A program made the translations under genes and the position numbers. DNA of 21,411 nucleotides, from the NCBI GenBank assembly GCA_920105805.1, contig CAKKTI010000378.1, forward strand, positions 1 through 21,411. The letters run 5' to 3'. This document shows positions 1 to 10,793 of the stretch, piece after piece. Every line of letters begins with the position of its first letter. Positions within the stretch are counted from its first letter, which is position 1. This DNA comes from Condylostoma magnum. Lineage: Eukaryota > Ciliophora > Heterotrichea > Heterotrichida > Condylostomatidae. The notes below the pieces were generated by a model. That model was not told where the DNA came from and searched no databases. It worked only from the letters and a program-made list of their open reading frames with translations.

Positions 1-1
1 A

Positions 2-3000
2 TCCCAACTGCCGGATTTCCATATGCGGCAAGGTGGGGTGGAAAGTGTGTTGAATATACTGGAACATATGGAAAACCCAGGGCAGAAAAGAGCTATGTTA
101 AAGCGTAAGAAGATATTTGAGGCTAAACCTGATACTTAGTCCCTTATGGCTTTGTGGCAGTTAGAAAATGTGGATTAGAACGACGGAAGCAAGTTGAAAT
201 GGGATGAACCGTTTAGGATTAAGCATGTGTTGTTTGAGGAGTATTTGAATTTAGTTGTGAAAGATAAGGTGTTGAATGAAAAGTAGCTACAGTATGATAA
301 TGATGGGCAGATGCTGCGTAATGGGGTGGTATTAGATTAGTAGGATATAAGTGATTTAGGGTTAAAACCGTATAACTTCAGGCTAGTTCTTACTACTGAG
401 CCTAATAAATCTACACTTTTTATTGGTATTCCAATGTCTTCGGGATTTGATGCTAATTATCTTAAACTTAATGATTACATGCTGCTATAGCACTGCTATA
501 CCAATGCAATTGTGAATTTTAAGGACACTTCTTAAAAGGCGAATTATTAGGAGCAGTTAAGTTATTAGGATTTTATCTAGAGATCTATGGCTGAAGATGA
601 GAACTAGATAGAGCAAACTTAAATATTTGAAGTTTCTGGAAAAGGAGAGAAAAATTCAGTAAGGAAATCGTCAAAATTCTAAAAGTTGTAAATTGAGTTT
701 GAAAACAGTGATGCTTTTGCAATTTAGATTAAATCTGGGAATAATTTCAGCTATGATTACATTAAATATGCTTAAAATATAGCTGAACATTTGCTGAAAG
801 AAATCAAAGGCTTTAGTAATATAGATTAATAAGACCTTCTTAGCTCAATAAGTTATCAGAGAAGTACTATTACCCATATTTCGGTTATTTTAAGGCTTTT
901 TGAAGATTTTCTGTTTGGAAGAGTGCTTTAGAACTCTTTGATTAGGAATTAAAATCAAGATAAACTACTGTTCTCTAATAAATTCAATTCAAATTCATAA
1001 AAAACATTTAATCAGAATGATCCGATTAATATAAGGTAAAAGTCACTGGCAGAGGTGAATTTGATTGAGTTGATAACTGGGCTAATATACTAATTATGGT
1101 ACAAAATGCTAAAAAACAACCCAAAACCTACAAAAACATACCAGAAACTGTGTATTTAAGCAAATGAGCTCCTAGGAAGCCTGCTTTGGAAAAATGACTC
1201 AAATATATCAACTTTGATCGAAATTGGGGGGGCAAATATTCTATTAGAACAAATTTCCACTGACCTTAAGCCTTGTATTTCGTATATTTTCCAATGGGCT
1301 GGCAATAAACAAGGAATTTTCCACAATTTATCTAGAAGAGGTGTTGATTCTATTATACATCAACTCAATGAGCATTTAATAACTGAGGAATACCCTCATT
1401 CCTTGCTGGACTTCCTAGCCTCATGCTGTACACCTTAAAACAACGGTGATCCTTTGCTCTAGAACTACGTCCTTGAGAAGCTAATAGGCTTAGATATTGG
1501 GGATGAGTACTGTCCAAGTTGTTTGATCTTTCACTCAAAAATGGTTAATTATAATGATAGAGTTACTGATAACTAAGTTTATATAACAACTGATTTAAGA
1601 GGATTTTGTATTCCTGGTTAAAATACATAAAATTCGGATAAAATAGTCCGAGAATGAATACTCCTAGAAGACTTTTTGCCTAATGAGTCCGGATACTACC
1701 ACGATATTTCTAAACAATCAATGCTATGGCCTGGGAATACTGCAGTGTCTAGATAAGTAGTAAAGGATAGAGACAATTAAGTGCTGTATTGGAGAAGTTT
1801 GCTAAGATTATATACAGCACTCTGCAAGGGTTAAAATGTAAAGAGTTAAAAGATCATATCAGGCCTTATATCAGCTAGTCATATCTTATCAGCCCTTCAG
1901 TGTGGAATATCACACTAGGATAAGCTTTTGTACTTAGAATTACTGTAGGAGTTATATATAAACAACTTTTCACTTGGGCCTTTATCCAAGTCTGTACTTC
2001 CGAACATTCTAATATGGAAAGGAAGTCATGAAAACTTTTAGTTATCTTAGTTAAACGAGGCATTTTCTAGCAGAATTTTCGGAAGAGAGTCGTAATCTTA
2101 TATTGGGACAATTACTTTAGACTGAGTTACAGATTGGGACACTGAAAATAACGAGTAAGATGCTAATATTGAGTCTATGTAGAGCTAAGAAGGGATCTCT
2201 GAGGAAGAGTATATATACCAGTAAAGATTATAACTGCATAACTATGTAATTCTAACCTATATGGACATTTTGTACAAATCCTCAAAAGATATTTAATAGT
2301 TGACTAATCTGGTATCTGAAATGTCTGAAATAGAGGAGGATATTTTCTTATGGACACATCAATTAAAATATTGGGAAGCTTTTGGGATTCTGGTGAAAAA
2401 ACTACTGAAAAGAAGCTTTTTCAATATAAATTACTATGAAGACTTAGATCTATAAGCAAGATTTGATGATTAAAAGATTAACATAACAATGACTGATGAG
2501 CATGTAAGACTATTTAAAGGGCTAGAAAAGGATTCTGGATTAGTTCCTATTGAAGACTAACATCTACTAGACAATTTTGCTAATCTTAGCAATTGTATTG
2601 TTAACATTCTAGGGTAAATATCAGCTTAAAGAATATACAGCTTTATCCCTGATAGAAGTACTCGGTGGTATGATAAACTTTTTAGTAATTTTGATAGTTT
2701 TGGTATATCTGAGCTACTATGTGATTTTAGAACTCAGCAATTGAAAGTACTAAGAATCATATATGACTTATAAACCAGCTAAAGGGTTTATAATATCTGG
2801 GATTAGTAGTTTAAATACTTCTATAAGCAATTCTTTAAAAAAATTGATTATAAGTAAGTTGATATGCACTAAAAGAGCTAATTTGCTTTGATGTACTAAT
2901 CAGAGCGTTTAGAAGTGTTCAAAAAAGGAATGGAATTCTATAAAGAAGATGCTTAAAACTTTTACTAGGAATTAAGCTCAGGAAATAGATCTTCAGCCCG

Positions 3001-6000
3001 GATTAAATACAATTTTTAAGCATAAGTAGAAGAAATCATTAAAAAGTTTACCAAAAGTATGGAGAAAAGCGAGCCTTTGAAACAATATATACAGGACCAA
3101 TTCAGCAATAATCCATTAGAACAAAAAAAGATAAGTGAACTTCTACTAGACTTTATTTTATACAATAAACCTAAACTACTAACATAAGCAATGGACATGC
3201 TACATAGACACTTTAGTTAAACCTCAGAAATATCTCGAATCATACTAAAATCGACTATTTTACTAGATGACTGTTTTTACAAGTCCTATAAAATAATTTA
3301 ATCTCATAGTCATAAACTAGAAATGCTTACTAACAACTTCACTTAATTGCCCGGTTCTCCTAAGGATTTAGTAGAAGTTTTCTCCCTTTTTAAGGCAGGT
3401 AATCCTTTATTAATTCCTTCTATTAAAAACTCTCCAGGGCTTATTGATTTATGCTACAGTGGAGTAGATTTAGAGGACAAGGAGTACATAGTATTTAGAA
3501 GAAACTAATAATTATATAAAAACAACCCGTTATTTAAGGAAGACAAAGCAAATTAGAAGTTTAGATTTACAGTGAGAAATAACAAGATGGTTATTATGAG
3601 ACATTTAATGCAGTCTAAAATTTCATAATACACTTTAAACTATGAATAAGCCTACGAGAATATACAGAAACTTGGTATAAGACCTCTAGTAGGAAAATTC
3701 GACCTGTGAAATACTAACTAAGATTTAATGAGAACCTCAGGAATCCATTACAAGCTTATGAAATTGGTAAAGAACTTAATAGAACGTAAAAAGTAGAGCT
3801 AAAGACATATTAACGAGTTTTAGATAAAATGTGAACTTGAAATAATTAGAGCTTGCTATGATTACTTATTCTACTTTTGCTGAAATAACCGATAAAATGC
3901 TAAAGAGTTGATTAAGTACAAGCATATAAATCGATTCATGTAGTAAATAGATATAGACAAGCGGGTAGTTTCGCTGTTAAGTGAATTAATCAAAAACAAC
4001 AACTAATCTATAAGCATGGTAAGTGACTATCATATAAAGAATTTAATACAAAAGCTGAATCCTGGGAAATGGGGTGATAAATTAGATGAGAACAATTTAA
4101 GTTTATACGAGCATATTTTAAAGGCTGCTTAAAATGTTACTAATTCTGCATTAAATACAATACATGATGAACATTAGAATATAACCTAAATCCAGTGGCA
4201 TAATGTACGGTACATCAAACTTCTAAAAGCAATTGTAATGGGTGAGTCAGGCCCTAGACCCTCAAAGTAAAATTTGATAATTGAAGAGATTATTCTAATA
4301 CAAAAGGCTCATCAAAGTTACTTTAACAATTATTTGTTCAAAACAGAAGTTGGAGAATACGACTACTATAAAGCTTTGTATCATTTTGAGTAATTTTAAT
4401 AGAAGGTTGTAAATGATTAATTAAATCCCATAAAATCTTTTGATCCTCAGCACGAAGAATCAGAATTTAGCTTTCACTTAGAATTTTTAGATTTACTTGG
4501 GATTTGTGCGCTGAATTAAAATGTTTTTACTACAACATACTGCAGGGATAACATTTATGGTCTACCGGAAAGCATTATAAAACCATTGACTGACATGGAT
4601 GCTCCTCTTTGTATAAGAAGTCCTTGTTTAAGATTTCTATATGGAGTTTATTTCTCAGATCCTAATCAAATATACCAGTACGAGAAAGACTATGATTTCT
4701 GGGAAGTTTTTGATTACAATGACTTTAAATTGATTTTTGTCGGGATAATACAAGATCTTCAGAACTTTATAAATTTGTTAGAAAAACAAAGAAAATTTGA
4801 AGTAGATTAATAAGGGGCCCACTGGCATTTTAGAGCAGTTGAAAGTTAACAATTAGATGAATTAGAACAACTTGCGGAGTTATTTTAATATGCTAATTTG
4901 ATATTTTATATAGCCATGCCTTTCTTAGCTGGCTTATTGCAGCATAAATTTACTATAGTTCCTCCCTTTGACGAGGACATTGAGGAAGAGCTTGCTTTAC
5001 CTTGGCAGTACTTTGAGCATGAGTACTTATATACTTTCAATGCTTCAAGTTCTATGGGATACTTACTCAGATAGATAATTTTCCAAGTACTTAAATTATC
5101 TACATTCAATAGAGTAAAAGTGAAGGAATCCTGGAGGAATTCTATTATACATTACTTAAAAACTATTCTAGAGTACATCAATTTGAATTATAATACTTAA
5201 GATTCTATTCTAGAGCATGATTAAGCATAATCTAAACTAATGCAAAATCATATAATCGGTTAAATCTATTAACTAGATGGTTAAAACAGCAAGTATTAGT
5301 TTTTAAATGCCACTGAGATCAATACTAATATAATAAAAACAAGGGCTAAAGAGTACTTTATAAAACAAGTGGCATTGCCTCCCTTTTTACAGGTTATATC
5401 GAATAGGTATGAAGGCTATAATATACAGAAGACTAATAATATAAGAAATGCCCTTCAAGACTAGACAATTAGCCCTGAATTTACAGACTATGTACTAATT
5501 CTTGAAAGAATGCTAAAGGGGTACATAGAATGGAATGAAGGTAGTGTCAATTTAGATGAATTGGGAGACAAAGGCTCATCATAGGTTTAGGCTTACAGAA
5601 ACACTGCTTCTAGCTTTAGGATTGGATCTCCTAATAAAAACAGAATTCACTCTTCAAACAAACTTGATTAATAAGACACAATTCCCAATGGTGATGCAAA
5701 TAATTATGATAATACTCGCATCTCTATACTAAATTTATCTAGTATAAATCAATTCAGCTAATTGACAGGACATGCCCTAATACAAAAGTTTACTTCTTAA
5801 CAATAGATATAAGGTTAAGGATATATCACAGTTTTGGATAAGTAGGATTTTAATAGATGAACTCATAGAGGTGGAAGGTATCTTTACAGATTACTCGAGA
5901 CTATTATTGATCTAGATGTAAGAGGATCAGCGGCTGGAGATATTTTCCACTTAAGGGCACTAAGGGCTATCATAACTACACAAAAACTTGCTAAAAGTGA

Positions 6001-8851
6001 TAGAACTATACATGAAAAGTAAGAAGCTATGAGTGAATTGGGCTGTTCTAAGTTAGTCATGTCCCTTATAGCACGTGTGTAAGGAATTAGCTATATGAGC
6101 AATTACTTGAAAAGGATTTTAGTTGAAGTTGTTAAGTTAGGAACGGATTTATTGTCTTATGAGAATAGTGTTGTATAGTAGAGTTTTGTGGACCTGTTTT
6201 ATGAAAGTGCCAATTTATAATTGCCTATGTAGAATTTTCTAAGGTCAATTAAGATTTTATTAAAAGAAGCAATTGTAAACGCTGCTATTTTAACAACTCC
6301 TCTTTGCGACAAGTTCATATAACAAATTACCCCAAACCTACTGAAATTCATCAAGAACCTTTGTGAAGGACATTTCAGAACATCTCAAAACTTCCTCAAC
6401 AGGCAGAAAGACTAATACAATAACACAAATCTATCAATAGAACTAAGCAACCTTCTAACAGTAATGCTAGAACAAATTTCCCAATGCTTTGTGTACATTA
6501 AACCAAGCGAATATATGGAAATGGTGTCTCCTAAGCTGGTATCAAACAAACAAAAGCGTAAAAAGCTGATAGCTTGGCATGACCACAATTGCAAAATTCC
6601 CCGCTTCCAGGACTTAGATCTCTGCGCTTTATTATTCGAAACATTATCTGAAACAATTCAGGGCGCATGTGAAAGTAATTAAATCATTTATGTAAGGTCA
6701 AGAGTAGCTAAATTCATCCAGCCATTGTTAGAATATCTTGGATGCTTTTTCTATAGGAAGACTAACCCACAAAACAAATTAGTTTGATCTGGACACGGAG
6801 TAGCAGCGTATCAGTTCTATTTGTAGCAAGTTCCTTATGGACAGGATATTGAATTCATTAAAATCAAACAGTTCTATGATTTACTTATAAGTGACTAGGC
6901 TGATACTGATTATTTGAGGAAATAAGTACTTATTAAGTAATTTGGCACTGATTATTTCGTGCTTGTAGAATCATTAGAAAGATTAGAAAGCTAAGCTTTG
7001 ATTTTTCTAACTTCTCTATTAGATGGGCAACAGATCGGTAGTAATTCTACCATATAAGATGAGATTTCATAGTATGTGTATAAAAGTGTTAATGTTGACT
7101 TACTGATTAACAACATGCACGGATACTGGAAAAATTATAAACTTAAGAATTATTTACCGTAATTAGTAGAACTATCAGGTGAAGTAAGTGGTAAGTGGAT
7201 TTAAATACAACATACTAATCTATACTATTACTACACTTTCCTTTAAATCATGTCTAGTTGTAATGAAATTGCAAGAAATAATATATCAAGGAAACTTAAG
7301 AAATGGGTAGCTGTATATGGAGTAAATATTCCTAAAATAATAGGAAATATAGAAATACAAAATCAAGACTAACAGCTAGAGCTAGTGTACTTCCCAATGC
7401 CACCTCTAGTCCGCAAATTCTGGCAAAAACAAGTAGTAGGAATATGAAGAGATGATGCAATTCACCTGATAAAGCGATCAAACCCAGAAGAAAAGGTTCT
7501 AGATTTCTAAAACAAACAAGTAGATGCAATAGAACTAATGCAGCATTTGCTTATGATTAATCTCTTTGCACATCATAACAAAATCATAGGTTCTTTGTTC
7601 AAACAAATCCACATAAATTAAAGCTATTTCAAGATAATACTTATAACAATCACTCTACTCATTGCTGGTATTTAGCTGCAGTTTTAGATATATGAGTCAG
7701 GGGAGGTAGAGCTGGAGGAGTCATGGGCTGAAACTGCTCTTTAATGGCTTTCGGTACTTCATGTTACATTTGCAAGCCTACGCTTTCTCAATTTCTGAAT
7801 ATCACATGCAGCACTTATACTAAAACAGTAGTTTAGGCTTAGCCCCCCACATCCTATCAGTGCTCCTTAGTTTCTACAGTCAATAATCAACTGTTTTAAG
7901 GCGTGTTGTAGTAGAATGTCATCTACTAGAAGAAGAAAGTTCTCTAAGACTAGTACTATAAGACTACCTAAATTCATATGGATTTTATTCTTCCTGGCAA
8001 GCAGTACAGAAGTAGCATTTGAGTTTCTGTATATGGCACTTTCAATACTAGGAATTCTAGTAAACCCTGCATTCTTTGCATTTCACCTTTTTACACTAAT
8101 TAAAGGAGTTGTGATGATTTCTTATACTCTCAAGGCTATTACTTTGAATTGAAAATAACTGTTGGCTACTATAACATTGCAACTTATTGTTGTGTTTTGG
8201 TTCACTCTAGTCACATTTAATATTGATGATTATAGGGACGAATATACTTTAAGTGGAAAAATGGACTGTACTGAGCTAGGAACTTGTTATAGGACGCATG
8301 TTGACTATGGATTAGGGAATTCTATGGTTTGGAAGGATGATATTGTACCTAGGAATGCAATTTGGTACAACTTACTTTACTTTTTCTTGGTTAAAACTAT
8401 ATTAATGGCTGTTATTAGTGCTATTATTATTGATACTTTTAGAGCTATGAGAACTTCTAATTAGGTTATTATGCAGGATACATTGTCGAAGTGTTTTGTC
8501 TGTAATATAAGTCATGATGACTTTTAGAAATAAGGGATTAACTTCAAGCAGCATATAGCGAATGATCATTATATGTGGAATTATTTGTTCTTTAGAATTT
8601 ATTTACAAGGGAAAAATACTACGACGATGACCGGGCAAGAAACTTTTGTGCATTAGTAGTTAAAGAGAAATGATATCAAGTTTTATCCTATTAGAAGGGC
8701 TATGGCTATTGAAACTGGTAAAAAAGAAAAGAAGGATATTCCGGAGTTATTTAATAAACTAGAGTCAAATAGTCAAGAAATTCAAGAGTTGACAAATAAA
8801 TTTGAAAAGTTTGAAAAAAGAATTATGAGAGAAGGTAGAAAATTAGTTTAG
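2..8851 (+). CDS. ITPR: IP3 receptor / ryanodine-type Ca2+ release channel (5' partial)
   Basis: This is an intracellular ligand-gated Ca2+ channel of the endoplasmic reticulum or related stores. One frame runs unbroken for about 2949 residues if TAA/TAG are Gln and TGA is Trp. Going by residue in the window, it has a MIR region (about 47-190, with WDEPFRIKHV like the family's WGQPFRLRHV), a RIH-like region (about 300-700), a long helical solenoid, RIH-associated (about 2105-2230, with LCEGHFRTSQNFLNRQ), a channel domain (first membrane segment near 2543) and the conserved tail CFVC...H...H...MWNYL...TGQETFV. In-frame TGA codons at 1655, 3707, 6785, 7445, 7796 and 8150 fall where Trp fits. 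The start lies upstream of the window. I end it at TAG 8849-8851, the first half of a TAG-TAA pair; if only UGA stops, it runs to 8875. The selectivity filter is unusual. No intron is apparent. The family is certain; the exact subtype is not. Confidence 0.93.
8309..8326 (+). other. Pore selectivity-filter segment of the Ca2+ release channel
   Basis: These six codons read GLGNSM and sit between the last two membrane segments, just before the inner helix (NLLYFFLVKTILMAVISAIIIDTF). Animal IP3 receptors have GGGVGD here, with an acidic residue at the mouth of the filter. The Gly backbone is partly kept, but Asp is replaced. Acidic residues flank it (D three residues before the first Gly of this segment, DD soon after). 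The alignment was made by eye. Confidence 0.7.
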
Positions 8852-9258
8852 TAACAACTTTTATATTATTTGTGAAATAGTTAAATTCTATCTAGAATAG
8901 TATAAATTAGTTGATTTACTTACGTTAGTGGTTTGTTTCAAATAATTTGCTTGGAATTACTTTATACTGGATTTTAATATTACTGTTCTACAGGCAATAA
9001 TTAGTAGTGTTATTCTTATATTCTAAATACTCCTGGTTAGATAAAATTCTATATAATTTAAATAAGACTAAAAACTGATTATAAGTAAGCTACTTAAATA
9101 GGGATAATAGATTTAAATCATACTTATTTTTATATTAAACACTTTATTTAGAAGACCCAATTGCTATAAAGATTATAAATAAATATAAAGTACTAAAATA
9201 ATGATTTAACTTCCTCAAACTTATAACACTTAAATTTACGAACATAATTACTTATTTA
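8852..9258. other. Tail-to-tail intergenic spacer
   Basis: This AT-rich stretch of about 400 bp lies between the 3' ends of the Ca2+ channel and the C2orf81-like gene. Composition drops sharply in GC just past both TAG-TAA pairs, which supports those pairs as the real gene ends. I see no RNA gene, conserved protein motif or clear repeat in it. If only UGA terminated, parts of it (8852-8875 and 9118-9258) would be C-terminal extensions of the two genes. Confidence 0.6.
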
Positions 9259-10791
9259 CTAAAGCTGCGACTGTAAAGTCTGTCCAAAAGTAGGGGGCGG
9301 TCTATGTTTTTTATTCTCTTATGTTTCAACAAAAGGTCTATCCCTCGGTTTTCTTAGTTTTTACTCCGTTATTAATTCATTAACCTACATAAAAGGCTTA
9401 TCAGAAGGTTTATGGACTCTATTTCCATGAGTAGTCCAAACAGACCTTTAATCCGGTCTATTTGGTATTCTCTTCGGTACAACAGGATTCTTTAACGGCG
9501 GATTTTACCCCCAATTCGATGATTTTTTAATCTACGAATTAAACTTATCAATTACATTTAAGTTTTAGCTGTCTTCAAACTCATCCTCCCCATATGCAGT
9601 AATTTTATTCAGCATAGGCCCTTACTACACTTATTACTTCGGGGAGTCTTTTCTCTATTAATGCCCCTGCTGAAACTCATAATCTGGTATATCATCGATC
9701 ATAACCTTATTAGTACTGAACTTTTTATCCATGATTCCCTCAGATACAGTCTTTTTAAGTGATCTTTGACTACTGTGTTAACTGAGCTCCCTGGGCTGAC
9801 TGTCTTGTAGCATCTATCTATAATCCTTACGAGTCATTGTCCTCGGAGCTGCTGTTTTAGGAGGCTGTTTTACTCTGTTCCCCTCTTGTAAAACAACGCC
9901 GTTTGTTAGTTTTATAGAGTCAAAAATAGGCGGTTAAACGGAAGTTATGTTCTTGACTCATTCAGTTTCACTTTAAGGAGCCTGTTTTCTAGCCTTAGGA
10001 GGCTATACTTCCTGCTTTGCTGGGATTCTACGTCTTGCTTAAGGCTTTTTAACTACTTCCTCAATGTCTTCAGGGATTTAAAAATTTGCACTTAGAGAAG
10101 GATTAGGAAGCCGTTCGAATCTTGGAGGGTTTATAATCATTATTCCACCGTTATGGTCGTATGTAAAGGGCTTGTTTCTTAGTTCCTCTGCCTTTTTTAT
10201 AAGCATTCTCTCCTTTTCCTCCTCTTCTTGCTTTATTCTCAGTTAACGGTCTTGTTCTTCCTTGCGTCTTTTTAACTCTTTTTCTTTTTCCACTCTAAGC
10301 ACTTCTTCCTCCTCTGTAACTTCCTCAACTGAAAGGTTTAGTGCCACTGCTTACGGTTTTCCCTCGTCTATTGTTGAGGCTGGATTGAAGTTTTTGACGG
10401 AGCGCTGCATTGCGGAAACAGTGACGCGTGATATACCAGATCTAGAGGACCGGAAGCTTCTCATTGATCGATTGTCCGCTGGTACAGCAGCGGGTTGGGA
10501 AGATGGTATAATTTTAATTTTTCTCTTAACTGGTACAGCAGATCTTGCCCAAGTATCAATAACAGCTGGCTAGGGCTCCGGGTCTATAGGATATTTTGAT
10601 TTTTCTCCAGTATCATGTCGCATATAAGCAGCTTCTATAGTGTTATCAATATTCGCCATAATCTGTTCTACAGCAAATGGGTAAGACTTGTCTTCAATAT
10701 AGTGATCATATAGAATATCAGCTCCTCTATATATAATCTCTTAAACTGCAATATTGGCTGCATGCTCTGCATGTATAAGTTAATTAGACAT
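9259..10791 (-). CDS. C2orf81-like protein of unknown function
   Basis: This 510-residue protein starts at ATG 10791, in the context AAAAATG. The first 75 residues resemble, from memory, human C2orf81 (DUF4639): a helix, PFAVEQIM (human PFTISQAREAM), an EP dipeptide, then DTWARSAVPV (human DSWAQGSVPV). Residues about 150-210 are a highly charged Glu/Lys/Arg helix, probably a coiled coil. The rest is Pro-, Lys- and Gln-rich and looks disordered (for example RPPPTFGQTLQSQL at the end). One in-frame TGA, 9960-9958, reads as Trp. The end is placed at TAG 9261-9259, directly followed by TAA; the next TGA is at 9120-9118. It lies 2 bp downstream of the polymerase-X gene on the same strand. No catalytic motif is visible. 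C2orf81 has no settled function, and a ciliary role would be speculation. Confidence 0.62.
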
Positions 10792-10793
10792 TT

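Noticed and set aside
1875-2063. A short minus-strand ORF inside the Ca2+ channel gene
   Set aside because: It is antisense to well-matched RIH-type sequence and has no recognisable motif. The other short minus ORFs inside the channel gene were rejected for the same reason.
7160-7260. A GTAAGT-like donor with a TACTAA-like element in the channel gene, suggesting an intron
   Set aside because: The frame reads straight through with sensible protein sequence (EVSGKWIQIQHTNLYYYY), and the frame is the same on both sides.
2-8851. A heavily degraded pseudogene riddled with stop codons under the standard code
   Set aside because: The same frame holds for over 8.8 kb without a frameshift, and the apparent stops fall at Gln and Trp positions, which indicates code reassignment rather than decay.
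10262-10573. A plus-strand Ser/Thr-rich 103-residue ORF
   Set aside because: It is antisense to the C2orf81-like gene, whose minus-strand reading has conserved motifs and a charged coiled coil.
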